A stretch of 64,000 nucleotides of DNA, from NCBI RefSeq assembly GCF_000015865.1, contig NC_009012.1, forward strand, positions 558,001-622,000, in the 5' to 3' direction. The position numbers were made by a program, and so were the translations under genes. This DNA comes from Acetivibrio thermocellus ATCC 27405 (lineage in GTDB: Bacteria > Bacillota > Clostridia > Acetivibrionales > Acetivibrionaceae). Below are positions 7,307 to 16,144 of the stretch, piece by piece. The notes below the pieces were generated by a model. It ran no database searches and was not told the origin of the DNA. It worked only from the letters and a program-made list of their open reading frames with translations. Position 1 is the stretch's first letter, and the number at the start of each line of letters is the position of its first letter.

Positions 7307-9178
7307 GTGAATGAAGTATTGGCTAAAAATCTGTCCCTTTTAAAAGAGTATCAGCCTGAAACATACCTGAAGCTTGACAGATACATAAAGGGAGAGTATG
7401 TTCCAAAGGACAATTCAGTGGAAAAAATACTTTTGGCCCGTCAGGACGATCTCATAATAAATATTTTGGTAAAATGCTCTGACAAAGATTTTCTGCTTTG
7501 TGACCATGAAAACCCGATTAATGAAGCTTATGCCTGGATTGACAAATATATTGACCCTTCCAACAAGGCGGACATTGTCTTTGGAATGGGATTGGCATTT
7601 CACCTTGAAGTTCTTCTTACAAGTTTTCCTAACAAAAAAGTAATTGTAATTGAACCCAATATAAACTTGTTTTATCAGATTGCCTGTATAAGAAATCTTG
7701 AGCCGGTGATTAAAAAGGCTGAAATAATTGTGGATGAAGACTTGGATGTTATACTTGAGAGAATAAATTCCTTGTTCTGGGATACGGAAAAGGGCGGGAT
7801 TCAGGTACAGCCTCTTGAGGTGTATGGTGAAATGTTTCCCGAAATGTGGGACAAGCTTCGGGACAGTTTCATAAAGCTTGCAAACAATTTCACTGTCGAT
7901 ATTGCAACCAGAAGGAAATTTGGAGAGCTGTGGGTGCACAATAATATAAAAAATCTCAACAAAATTTGTGAAGCCTCCAATGCCGGTGTTCTGGTCGGAA
8001 AATTCAAGGGCATTCCCGGTATATTGGTATCGGCCGGGCCTTCCCTTGAAAAAAACATCCACCTTTTAAAAGGTCTTGAGGATAAGTGTGTGATTATGGC
8101 AGCGGGAACGGCAGTACGAATTATGGAGGATTTCGGTCTGGCACCGCATTTTATGGTGGGAATTGACGCGGGAGCTAAAGAAGGGGAAATACATTCCAAC
8201 GTAAAAAACAAAGATATATATTTTATTTATTCAAACCAGGTTTCAACATATTCTGTGGATGGCTACAAAGGCCCCAAATTTGTTATGAATTATCCTATTG
8301 ACATGTATACGGCAGGCTTTTTTGAGTATGCCGGTATCAAGTCGGATTTTTTCCTAAGCGGGCCCTCGGTTGCCAATACCTGCTTTGACATCTTGTTTAA
8401 GATGGGCTGCGACCCGATTATAATTATCGGTCAGGACATGGCGTTTACATACGGAAGCATGTATGCAGGTGAGGTGCCGGGAACGGTTGTAGACGGTGCC
8501 GGGGAAGCAAAAAGAAGGGGATATGTTCTTGCAAAAGATATTTACGGAAATGAAGTTTATACCACCCGGCCATTTCTTGCAATGAGAAACTGGTTTGAAG
8601 GATATTTTGAAAAAGTGCGGGACAAAACGACAATAATAAATGCCACCGAAGGAGGACTGAATATTTCGTATGCCAGAAATGAAACTCTTGAGGCCGCACT
8701 AAAGAGCTGTAATTTATCAGAATCAGGCATTAAAGATCATATCAGGTCGCTGCATGAGGAAGGAAAATTTGCGGATACGGTAGCTTCAAAAATCGAGGAA
8801 TACAGAGCATACGTTCAAAGGGAGATAAGACGGCTGGAACAGCTTTCCAAAAGGCAGCTTGAGACAGCAGAGGATTTAAAGAGAGATGTTTATCATCCGT
8901 CAAAAAGCCGCTCAAGGTTTATTAAGGCTGTCAATTCAATAAATGAAATGTCGGACAGGGTTCTTCAATCTCCGATATACAATTCCCTTCTTAAAAATCT
9001 TGTTGAAATTGACTTTTATATTATAAAAGCGGAAGTGGACAGGTTAGTAAAGATATTAACAAAATATGACGATATAAAGAATGTATATGTGAATGCCATA
9101 TTGAGTCAGAATCAAAAACTCAACGCAAGCCTTGGCAAAATCAAGAAATTCTTTGACGAATCGGATGTTACTGCTTAA
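7307..9178 (+). CDS. DUF115 / motility-associated factor (Maf)-like glycosyltransferase family protein
   Basis: A 623-residue protein whose centre (about 215-420) matches the DUF115/MptE-like domain, with SAGPSL and VGIDAG motifs. In flagellated bacteria this family includes Maf proteins that transfer nonulosonic acids to flagellin, while archaeal relatives are pterin pyrophosphokinases. The start is GTG 7307 after GAGGAAAGAG. It is not in the fla operon but between nrdR and a cohesin gene. The substrate is unknown: flagellin and a surface glycoprotein are both possible. The C-terminal 150 residues look helical and charged. Confidence 0.75.
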   Translation: MNEVLAKNLSLLKEYQPETYLKLDRYIKGEYVPKDNSVEKILLARQDDLIINILVKCSDKDFLLCDHENPINEAYAWIDKYIDPSNKADIVFGMGLAFHLEVLLTSFPNKKVIVIEPNINLFYQIACIRNLEPVIKKAEIIVDEDLDVILERINSLFWDTEKGGIQVQPLEVYGEMFPEMWDKLRDSFIKLANNFTVDIATRRKFGELWVHNNIKNLNKICEASNAGVLVGKFKGIPGILVSAGPSLEKNIHLLKGLEDKCVIMAAGTAVRIMEDFGLAPHFMVGIDAGAKEGEIHSNVKNKDIYFIYSNQVSTYSVDGYKGPKFVMNYPIDMYTAGFFEYAGIKSDFFLSGPSVANTCFDILFKMGCDPIIIIGQDMAFTYGSMYAGEVPGTVVDGAGEAKRRGYVLAKDIYGNEVYTTRPFLAMRNWFEGYFEKVRDKTTIINATEGGLNISYARNETLEAALKSCNLSESGIKDHIRSLHEEGKFADTVASKIEEYRAYVQREIRRLEQLSKRQLETAEDLKRDVYHPSKSRSRFIKAVNSINEMSDRVLQSPIYNSLLKNLVEIDFYIIKAEVDRLVKILTKYDDIKNVYVNAILSQNQKLNASLGKIKKFFDESDVTA

Positions 9179-9260
9179 TTAAGGCGGCATGTTACAATGA
9201 CTTGATTTGTACAACATGGTATAATTATCTGAAAATACACAATAAATGAACGGGGTGCAT

Positions 9261-10037
9261 ATGATGAAAAAATGGCTGTGTATTTTGGTGATAGTCGTTT
9301 TGGCAAGTACATGTCTTATTGCTTATGCTGCTGAGGCAAACCAGTGGACGGCGTTGAGGGCAACGTTCAAGGTTTTTGTAAAAGGTGAGGAGTTTAAGTC
9401 CCAGGATCCGATAGTTGCCATCAACGGAAGGACCTATTTACCGCTTAAAGCAATAGGTGACGTGCTGGGAGTGGATGTGGTCTGGAATGAAGGATTGAGA
9501 CGTGTGGAAGTGGCAATGTCGGAAAATCAGAACGGCGATAAGCCGGATGTTGCGCCGGTTGTGGCAATTCATGAAGCTGAAACTGCGGACTATATACTGG
9601 ATGTGCTGGTTGAAGGGGTAAAGGCAAAAGCCGGTGATACAGTGGAGATACCTTTAAAATTTGAAAACGTACCGTCCCATGGAATACAGTCCTTTAACCT
9701 GAGTTTGTATTATGACAGCAAAGCCATAGAAGTTTTAAAAGTGGAACCGGGAAGCATAATTACGGATCCGGCGAACAATTTTGATTACAACATCGTTTAC
9801 AAGGATTCTGAAATAGTCTTTCTCTTTGATGATGACAAGCAAAAGGGTGAAGGGCTGATAAAGACTGATGGTGTTTTTGCAAAATTGACTGTAAGAATAA
9901 AACCTGACATTTTCAAAGACAGCGGATCAACTAAAAAATATAGTTTAATTACTTTTGGAGAAAGCAATTTCTGTGATTTTGATTTGAAACCTATTCTTGC
10001 AGTGCTTAAAGAAGGTAAAGTGGAAATTGAAAAATAA
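9261..10037 (+). CDS. olpC: Secreted anchoring protein with copper-amine-oxidase-like domain and type I cohesin (OlpC-like)
   Basis: Three parts in 258 residues. A signal peptide spans about 1-24, a copper amine oxidase N-terminal-like repeat about 27-85 (IVAINGRTYLPLKAIGDVLG), and a cohesin about 110-257. Type I cohesins bind dockerins of cellulosomal enzymes. C. thermocellum OlpC is recalled to combine these two domains and to sit on the cell surface, hence the symbol. No LPXTG motif or S-layer repeats are visible, so the N-terminal domain is the likely anchor. The start is ATG 9261 after CGGGGTG; ATG 9264 is equally possible. Confidence 0.82.
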   Translation: MMKKWLCILVIVVLASTCLIAYAAEANQWTALRATFKVFVKGEEFKSQDPIVAINGRTYLPLKAIGDVLGVDVVWNEGLRRVEVAMSENQNGDKPDVAPVVAIHEAETADYILDVLVEGVKAKAGDTVEIPLKFENVPSHGIQSFNLSLYYDSKAIEVLKVEPGSIITDPANNFDYNIVYKDSEIVFLFDDDKQKGEGLIKTDGVFAKLTVRIKPDIFKDSGSTKKYSLITFGESNFCDFDLKPILAVLKEGKVEIEK

Positions 10038-10064
10038 TTTATAAACACATATACAAAAAAAGTA

Positions 10065-10092
10065 AGGGAGACTTAAAAGGTCTCTCTTTTTA
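10065..10092 (+). terminator. Terminator after the cohesin gene
   Basis: An 8-bp stem (10065-10072 with 10080-10087, one G-T pair) with a 7-nt loop, running into five T. It indicates that olpC is the last gene of its transcript. Confidence 0.8.
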
Positions 10093-10196
10093 TTTGGCTA
10101 ATTTCCCGAGGCTTTACGGCTTTTATTTTTGTAACACATCAGCTGTGGTTAACATAAGATATAGAAGGATGACTGTGCATTCAAGGAGAGAGATTG

Positions 10197-10637
10197 ATGT
10201 CAAGAGTTGGAGGATTGTCAGCAAAAAGCATTTCTCAATTACTGTCAAACTATATTGGTGAAACCGTTACTATATTTACAAAAAGCGGCGGACAGTCGGG
10301 AGCAGGTTTTACCGGAGTGATTCTTTCTGTCAATGACTGTTTTGTGAGACTGATAACAAGAATTGGTCCGCCTCCGGGATGTGCCTTGGGTAATGCCTGT
10401 ACGGGATTTGACGTTGGAAATAAGTACGGAAAAGGCATTGCGCCTTCGGGTGGTGGATGCGGTATAAGCGGTGGTTATGCCGCAGGATATGGAAAAGGAT
10501 ACGGACCGATACTTCCCGCCAATGAAAACGGTGCGATAACCGCCGGTGGTTGGAATGGTTATCCTGTATATACCGTCGGTTCGGTGGCTGACATACCTGT
10601 AGACAGCATAGTAGCCTTTGTCCATAATGCGGTCTGA
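10197..10637 (+). CDS. Uncharacterised glycine-rich protein with LSm-like core (paralogue A)
   Basis: No named family is recognised. The protein has 146 residues. An N-terminal block (NYIGETVTIFTKSGG, about 18-32) and a C-terminal block (DIPVDSIVAFVHN) flank a Gly/Tyr-rich insert (about 75-120). The block pattern recalls an Sm/LSm-type beta-barrel. The same blocks recur in the convergent gene at 10703-11107, so the two are paralogues. The start is ATG 10197 after AAGGAGAG. A spore-surface role is possible but is a guess. Confidence 0.7.
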   Translation: MSRVGGLSAKSISQLLSNYIGETVTIFTKSGGQSGAGFTGVILSVNDCFVRLITRIGPPPGCALGNACTGFDVGNKYGKGIAPSGGGCGISGGYAAGYGKGYGPILPANENGAITAGGWNGYPVYTVGSVADIPVDSIVAFVHNAV

Positions 10638-10702
10638 TGGACGCCGGCTTTGAATTTGACATTTGGGAACGCAAAATCCGCAAATAAATATGTGATTTTG
10701 AT

Positions 10703-11107
10703 TCAGACAAGGTTATGTACAAAGGAAGTAATTTTGTCCACAGGAATTATGGCGAGTGATCCCAGAGGGCTGAAATGAGAATAAGACTGTCCCAAACCGT
10801 ATGAACAGACAGGATATAAAATACAGGGATTGTTCAGGGAGCATGCCGGGGGCAGAGCTATGGAAATAAGAAGCTCAATGTACACTTCATTTACAAATAA
10901 AAGTATGCCTGTAAAGCCTGCCCCGGAAATTCCTCCCGATTCAACGAATACGGTTACGGTTTCGCCTATGTAATTTGCCATATGGGCTGAAAAACAGGTA
11001 TTATCGAATAAAAAAGACTTTGCATCGAAAATTGTTTTACAGTCAGGCTTTTGCCTGATTTTTTCTATTTCCGTCTGTTTTCTTCTTCGCCTTCTCAGGA
11101 AAAACAT
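10703..11107 (-). CDS. Uncharacterised protein with LSm-like core (paralogue B)
   Basis: A 134-residue protein on the minus strand, facing paralogue A with 65 nt between their stops. It shares NYIGETVTVF, SGAGFTG, PPAC and IPVD-FVHN blocks with it, but lacks the long Gly/Tyr-rich insert. Its N-terminus is strongly basic (RRRRRKQ). The start chosen is ATG at 11107, 8 nt after AAGGAGG; an in-frame ATG 21 nt upstream has no binding site. Function is unknown. Confidence 0.68.
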   Translation of the reverse strand: MFFLRRRRRKQTEIEKIRQKPDCKTIFDAKSFLFDNTCFSAHMANYIGETVTVFVESGGISGAGFTGILLFVNEVYIELLISIALPPACSLNNPCILYPVCSYGLGQSYSHFSPLGSLAIIPVDKITSFVHNLV

Positions 11108-11433
11108 CAAACATTCCTCCTTACACATAATTTTAGGAGAATACGGCTATGATGCAGTTTGTGACGATAAGGTAATACATTTTGAGTTTCTATAATATAT
11201 CATAGCCTTAAATTGTAAAAATGGTTACTGTTGTAGAGTATAGGAGATAAAACAACAGAATTTTTATATAAATGGTTTTTATATAGACAATTTAGTGTTG
11301 TAAATTTGCAAAATCACTGCTATAAATTAAAAAATAAATAAAACAGATTTTTAAAAAAGATGTAGAATTTGTACAGGTTGTGGTATAATTATGTGGCGAT
11401 ATTTGGATAAAGTTTTGAAAGGTTGGGGGAAGG
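11108..11433. other. Divergent intergenic region before comM
   Basis: 326 nt of A/T-rich sequence between the minus-strand paralogue and comM, with no reading frame of note. It holds an interrupted inverted repeat (GGCTATGAT at 11145-11153 and ATCATAGCC at 11199-11207) and a promoter candidate for comM at 11361-11389. Confidence 0.5.
11361..11389 (+). promoter_or_regulatory. Candidate extended -10 promoter of comM
   Basis: TGGTATAAT (11381-11389) is an extended -10 element with a perfect TATAAT. The -35 position (TGTAGA, 11361-11366, 17-nt spacing) is poor, as is common for extended -10 promoters. It lies 45 nt upstream of the comM start. Confidence 0.5.
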
Positions 11434-12972
11434 ATGCTCTCAAAAATAAAAACGATGGGCTTGATGGGTATAGATGGGTATGTCGTGATAGTGGAAACGG
11501 ACATAAGCAACGGAATCCCGTCATTTGACATGGTGGGGCTTGGAGATACTGCTGTAAAGGAATCAAAAGAACGGGTGCGGGCGGCTATAAAAAATGCCGG
11601 TTTTGAGTTTCCGATAAAGAGGATTACTGTAAATCTCGCACCTGCAGACAAGAAAAAGGAAGGTTCTGCTTTTGACCTGCCAATAGCCCTGGGGGTATTG
11701 ACAGCAACGGAACAGATAAATAATAAAAATCTTGACAGGTATGCCTTTGTAGGAGAGCTTTCCCTGGACGGAGAAATAAAACCTGTAAGGGGCATTCTTC
11801 CCATGGTCTTAAGTGCAAGGGACAACGGTGTGGAAAACATAGTCCTGCCCATTGAAAATGCGGATGAGGCAGCGGTTGTAAAAGATATTAATGTGCTTCC
11901 GGCAAAGAATATAAGGGATGTGGTAAATCATTTAAACGGAGCACTGGAAATTAAGAAACATGAAGTTGACATTCAATCCATTTTTAACGGCAGTCTTGAT
12001 TTTGATGTGGATTTTGCTGACGTAAAGGGGCAGGAAAATGTAAAAAGAGCTCTCGAAGTTGCGGCCAGCGGAGGACACAACTGCCTCATGATAGGCTCCC
12101 CCGGAAGCGGCAAGACAATGATTGCCAGGAGGCTTCCGACAATTCTTCCTTTAATGACGTTTGAAGAAGCTCTGGAAGTAACAAAAATTCACAGTATTGC
12201 TGGCACTTTGCCCGCAAATACTTCTCTTATCACCCAAAGACCTTTCAGAGCCCCGCACCATACGATATCAAACGTCGGCCTGATCGGAGGAGGAAAAATA
12301 CCAAAGCCCGGCGAAATAAGTCTTGCCCATTACGGTGTGCTGTTTTTGGATGAGCTGCCGGAATTCAATAAGGATGCATTGGAGGTGTTAAGGCAGCCTC
12401 TTGAGGACGGTGTGGTGACTATTTCAAGAATTAACGCCACATTAACCTATCCTGCAAGAACTACATTGATTTGTGCCGCCAATCCGTGCAAATGCGGCAA
12501 TTACCTTGACAATACAAAAGAATGCACATGTACGCCAAAACAGATTCAGCAGTATTTAGGAAAAATCTCGGGCCCTCTTTTGGACCGAATTGATATACAC
12601 ATAGAAGTTGCATCGGTAAAATACAATGACTTAGAAAACGAGGAGGAAGGGGAAAAGTCAAGCGTTATAAGGGAAAGGGTGAACAGAACGAGAAAAATAC
12701 AGCAGGAAAGATACAAAGGACTTGGCATTTTTTCCAACGCGGAGCTTACACCGGCGTTAATCAGGAGATTCTGCAAACTGGATGACAAGTGCAAAGAAAT
12801 TTTGCGAAATGCATTTGAAAAGCTTGGATTAAGTGCAAGGGCGCATAACAGGATACTCAAAGTTGCCCGCACTATAGCCGATATGGAGGAAAGTGAGAAT
12901 ATAAAAGCGAATCATTTGTTGGAGGCTATACAGTACAGAAGTCTTGACAGAAAAAAATATTTAAATATTTAG
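11434..12972 (+). CDS. comM: YifB/ComM-family AAA+ ATPase (Mg-chelatase-like)
   Basis: A 512-residue AAA+ protein of the Mg-chelatase-like YifB/ComM family. ComM is a hexameric branch-migration helicase that aids integration of transforming DNA. An N-terminal Lon/ChlI-type domain covers about 1-170. Walker A GSPGSGKT is at 221-228 and Walker B ([10 protein letters not shown]) about 80 residues later. A CxC...C-x-C zinc-like cluster ([11 protein letters not shown]...CTC) is present, then a C-terminal helical lid. A start with GGGGGAAGG upstream fits. dprA, another DNA-uptake gene, lies 2 kb downstream. Confidence 0.93.
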   Translation: MLSKIKTMGLMGIDGYVVIVETDISNGIPSFDMVGLGDTAVKESKERVRAAIKNAGFEFPIKRITVNLAPADKKKEGSAFDLPIALGVLTATEQINNKNLDRYAFVGELSLDGEIKPVRGILPMVLSARDNGVENIVLPIENADEAAVVKDINVLPAKNIRDVVNHLNGALEIKKHEVDIQSIFNGSLDFDVDFADVKGQENVKRALEVAASGGHNCLMIGSPGSGKTMIARRLPTILPLMTFEEALEVTKIHSIAGTLPANTSLITQRPFRAPHHTISNVGLIGGGKIPKPGEISLAHYGVLFLDELPEFNKDALEVLRQPLEDGVVTISRINATLTYPARTTLICAANPCKCGNYLDNTKECTCTPKQIQQYLGKISGPLLDRIDIHIEVASVKYNDLENEEEGEKSSVIRERVNRTRKIQQERYKGLGIFSNAELTPALIRRFCKLDDKCKEILRNAFEKLGLSARAHNRILKVARTIADMEESENIKANHLLEAIQYRSLDRKKYLNI

Positions 12973-12988
12973 AACAGGAGGAAACAGA

Positions 12989-13405
12989 ATGAAATCTTAC
13001 AGAAAGGAACTTGTATTTAATATTCCGTCAAGGAGGGCATATGTGAATATTACGCCCCAGGTACAGGCATGTATTGATGAAAGCGGTATAAAAGAAGGGC
13101 TTGTATTGGTTAATGCCATGCATATTACCGCAAGTGTTTTTGTAAATGACGACGAACCTGGGCTTCATCAAGACTTTGAAAAATGGCTTGAAACCTTGGC
13201 ACCGGAAAAACCGTACAGTCAGTATAAGCACAACGGATACGAAGATAATGCCGACGCCCATCTGAAACGCCAAATAATGGGACGTGAAGTGGTGGCGGCC
13301 ATTACCAACGGAAAACTGGATTTTGGGCCGTGGGAACAGATATTTTACGGAGAGTTTGACGGTAAACGGCCGAAAAGAGTTTTGGTGAAAATAATTGGTG
13401 AATAA
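12989..13405 (+). CDS. YjbQ family (UPF0047) protein
   Basis: A 138-residue single-domain protein with the family motif [18 protein letters not shown] and the C-terminal stretch [22 protein letters not shown]. YjbQ proteins form trimers, and some show thiamine-phosphate synthase side activity; the physiological role is unsettled. CAGGAGG precedes the ATG, and the gene follows comM by 16 nt, so the two are likely co-transcribed. Confidence 0.92.
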   Translation: MKSYRKELVFNIPSRRAYVNITPQVQACIDESGIKEGLVLVNAMHITASVFVNDDEPGLHQDFEKWLETLAPEKPYSQYKHNGYEDNADAHLKRQIMGREVVAAITNGKLDFGPWEQIFYGEFDGKRPKRVLVKIIGE

Positions 13406-13434
13406 GCAAAGTTAAATGGATGGGGGTTAAAACA

Positions 13435-13797
13435 GTGAGGATTATTGGAAATATTATATGGCTGTTGTTTGGAGGAATTGTTTTGGCTTTGGGCTGGATG
13501 CTCGCAGGGTTGATTTTATGCATAACGATTATTGGAATACCTTTCGGTGTTCAATGCTTTAAAATTGGTGCGCTTGTGTTATGGCCTTTCGGCAGGGAAG
13601 TGCAGATTGGAAATTTTGGAGTCGGTGGATTGCTTCTCAATATCATCTGGATTATCTTTTTCAGATGGGAACTTGCTTTATCCCATTTTATTACGGGATT
13701 GCTGTTTTGCATAACAATTGTCGGAATACCCTTCGGCCTTCAGCATTTCAAGCTTGCGAAACTTGGACTTGTGCCTTTTGGAGCAAGAATAAATTAA
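13435..13797 (+). CDS. YccF-domain inner-membrane protein
   Basis: A 120-residue membrane protein made of two similar halves, each with a hydrophobic segment ending in a CITIIGIPFG or CITIVGIPFG motif, the YccF-domain signature. Function is unknown. The start chosen is GTG 13435, 8 nt after GGGGG (13422-13426), giving the family-typical N-terminus MRIIGNIIWLLFGG. An ATG at 13420 overlaps the binding site and is less likely. Confidence 0.88.
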   Translation: MRIIGNIIWLLFGGIVLALGWMLAGLILCITIIGIPFGVQCFKIGALVLWPFGREVQIGNFGVGGLLLNIIWIIFFRWELALSHFITGLLFCITIVGIPFGLQHFKLAKLGLVPFGARIN

Positions 13798-14003
13798 AAC
13801 AAATCAGTTTTAATGATATAATTGCATAAAACGTGGTATTTGTAATATACCGGATGCTTAATTGGAGAATATGATTGATTGACAAGTTGTTGGTGTAAAG
13901 ATTACTATATTTATATTATCATTGAAATGAATGTTATTGAAATGGATGTTTATATTGAAAAAGGCTTATTTGTTGAAAAGTACTGCTTTTGAGGAGAAAG
14001 GTC

Positions 14004-14759
14004 ATGACGAAATTAATATCATGGAATGTCAATGGTCTGAGGGCCTGTATAAACAAGGGATTTTTAGATTATTTCAAAAAAGCCGATGCAGATATATTTT
14101 GCATACAGGAAAGCAAGGTTCAGCCCGGGCAAATTGAGCTTGAACTTGACGGGTATCATCAATACTGGAATTATGCTGAGAGGAAAGGATATTCCGGTAC
14201 TGCGGTGTTTACCCGTATAAAGCCTCTTTGTGTTCAGAATGGTATTGGAATTGACGAACATGACAGGGAAGGCAGGGTAATAACCCTGGAATTTGACAAT
14301 TATTATTTGGTCAACGTGTATACTCCCAACGCGAAGAAAGAGCTGGAAAGGCTTGATTACAGAATGAAATGGGAGGATGACTTCAGAAATTATCTTGTCG
14401 GGCTTAAGGCCAAAAAGCCGGTGATTGTCTGTGGAGACATGAATGTGGCCCATAAGGAGATTGACCTTAAGAATCCGGAATCCAACAGAAGAAGCGCCGG
14501 TTTTACCGATGAAGAGCGCGCAAAATTTACGGAGCTTCTTAATGCTGGTTTTATTGATACTTTCAGATTTTTCTATCCTGATAAAACGGGTGCGTATACA
14601 TGGTGGTCATACATGTTTAATGCCCGTGCCAGGAATGCAGGGTGGAGAATTGATTATTTTTGTGTGTCGGAGGAACTAAAAGACCGTCTTGTAAGTGCCT
14701 CCATACATGATGATGTGATGGGCTCGGACCATTGTCCGGTAGAGCTTCAAATAAAATAG
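14004..14759 (+). CDS. exoA: Exodeoxyribonuclease III / AP endonuclease
   Basis: A Mg-dependent apurinic endonuclease and 3'-5' exonuclease of base-excision repair, 251 residues. Visible motifs are WNVNGLRA (about 7-14), the metal-binding Glu in CIQESKVQ (Glu36), the catalytic GDMN with HKEIDLKNP after it, and the C-terminal GSDHCPVEL (catalytic His243). The start is ATG 14004 after GAGGAGAAAGG rather than the in-frame TTG at 13989, which overlaps the binding site. Confidence 0.96.
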   Translation: MTKLISWNVNGLRACINKGFLDYFKKADADIFCIQESKVQPGQIELELDGYHQYWNYAERKGYSGTAVFTRIKPLCVQNGIGIDEHDREGRVITLEFDNYYLVNVYTPNAKKELERLDYRMKWEDDFRNYLVGLKAKKPVIVCGDMNVAHKEIDLKNPESNRRSAGFTDEERAKFTELLNAGFIDTFRFFYPDKTGAYTWWSYMFNARARNAGWRIDYFCVSEELKDRLVSASIHDDVMGSDHCPVELQIK

Positions 14760-14938
14760 CGACAATCAGAAATGTTGCAGCTGGGACATTGCCAATGATT
14801 GTATCCGGAAAACCTTGATTCAGTGAACAATACGTGATAAATTATTTTGTGAAAATGTGAGTAGTGCCGCTTAAAATTTGAAAAATCATTTGGTTTGCCT
14901 ATGGCATCACTTAAGCTCGTTTATGAAGGGGAATATTA

Positions 14939-16051
14939 ATGGAAAGTAATTTGAAAGAGTGGGTATGGCTAAGTTCCATTCCCGGAATTGGAGCAGTCAA
15001 GTCCAGAAAACTTCTGGAGCATTTTGGGGATATACATAATGTTTGGAGTGCCACTGCGGCTGAATTGGCTGTGCTTCCTTTTTTAAACAGGAAAGATATT
15101 TTAAATTTAACCAATGTAAAATTCAAGCAAGACGTTGAGCGGCATCTTGAAAATATCCACAAAAATGATATCAAGGTTATTACATTGGAAGATGAATTGT
15201 ATCCTGCGTACCTTAAAAACATATATGATCCTCCTTTGGTTCTTTATATGAAGGGAACCATTCAAGAGGAGGAAAAATATCTGGCTGTGGTTGGTTCAAG
15301 AAGAGCGACGTCCTATGGACTGGATATGGCGAAGAAAATATCCCGAGAGCTTGCTGAATGCGGTATTACCGTTGTAAGCGGCATGGCGAGGGGAGTTGAT
15401 TCTTTTGCCCATATGGGAGCTCTTGAAGTAAAAGGAAGGACCATAGCCGTTTTAGGGTGCGGTCTTGATATAGTATATCCATACGAAAATAAAAAACTTA
15501 TGGAAAATATAATTGAAAGCGGTGCCTGCCTGTCCGAGTACCTTCCGGGTACTACGCCGGTGCCGGGCAATTTTCCCGCGCGCAACAGGATTATCAGTGG
15601 TATTTCACTGGGAGTTGTTGTAATAGAGGCGGGAGAGCGCAGCGGTTCCTTGATTACGGCAAATTTTGCTTTGGAGCAGGGAAGAGAAGTTTTTGCGCTT
15701 CCGGGAAATGTCAACAGTATTAAAAGTACCGGAACCAATAAATTAATAAAAGAAGGGGCAAAAATAGTAACAGGAATTGACGATATATTAGAAGAATTAA
15801 ATATTTATTTCATCGAAGAAAATACAAAAGTCTCCTTTAACAAAAATCTTCAGGATGAAAGAATTTTAAGAGGCCTTGACAATGATGAAAAGAAAGTTGT
15901 GGAATGTTTGAAACTTGAGTCAATGCATATTGACAATATTGCAAGAAAAACCGGATTTGGCATACAGCTTGTTAATTCAATACTTGTAATGCTCGAATTA
16001 AAGGGAGTTGTTGAGCAGCTTCCAGGAAAGATATTCAAGTTAAAGTTGTAA
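14939..16051 (+). CDS. dprA: DNA-processing protein DprA (Smf)
   Basis: Loads RecA onto incoming single-stranded DNA in natural transformation; widely conserved also in species not known to be competent. The 370 residues comprise an N-terminal helix-hairpin-helix region (1-70), a Rossmann-like core with VVGSRRAT (117-124) and SGMARGVD (147-154), and a C-terminal winged-helix domain (about 305-365). AGGGGA lies upstream of ATG 14939. It is followed after 93 nt by topA, the common Firmicutes order dprA-topA-trmFO. Confidence 0.96.
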   Translation: MESNLKEWVWLSSIPGIGAVKSRKLLEHFGDIHNVWSATAAELAVLPFLNRKDILNLTNVKFKQDVERHLENIHKNDIKVITLEDELYPAYLKNIYDPPLVLYMKGTIQEEEKYLAVVGSRRATSYGLDMAKKISRELAECGITVVSGMARGVDSFAHMGALEVKGRTIAVLGCGLDIVYPYENKKLMENIIESGACLSEYLPGTTPVPGNFPARNRIISGISLGVVVIEAGERSGSLITANFALEQGREVFALPGNVNSIKSTGTNKLIKEGAKIVTGIDDILEELNIYFIEENTKVSFNKNLQDERILRGLDNDEKKVVECLKLESMHIDNIARKTGFGIQLVNSILVMLELKGVVEQLPGKIFKLKL

Positions 16052-16144
16052 GTAATAAATAATAATTGAAATATGACAATATTATAATAAATATTATAAT
16101 ATACTATTAAAAAAATAACAGATAAATATAACTGGAGGAAAAAG

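Noticed and set aside
10245-10722. Minus-strand frames opposite the Gly-rich paralogue A
   Set aside because: Overlapping frames caused by repetitive Gly/Tyr codons. The + strand gene has a good ribosome-binding site and a paralogue.
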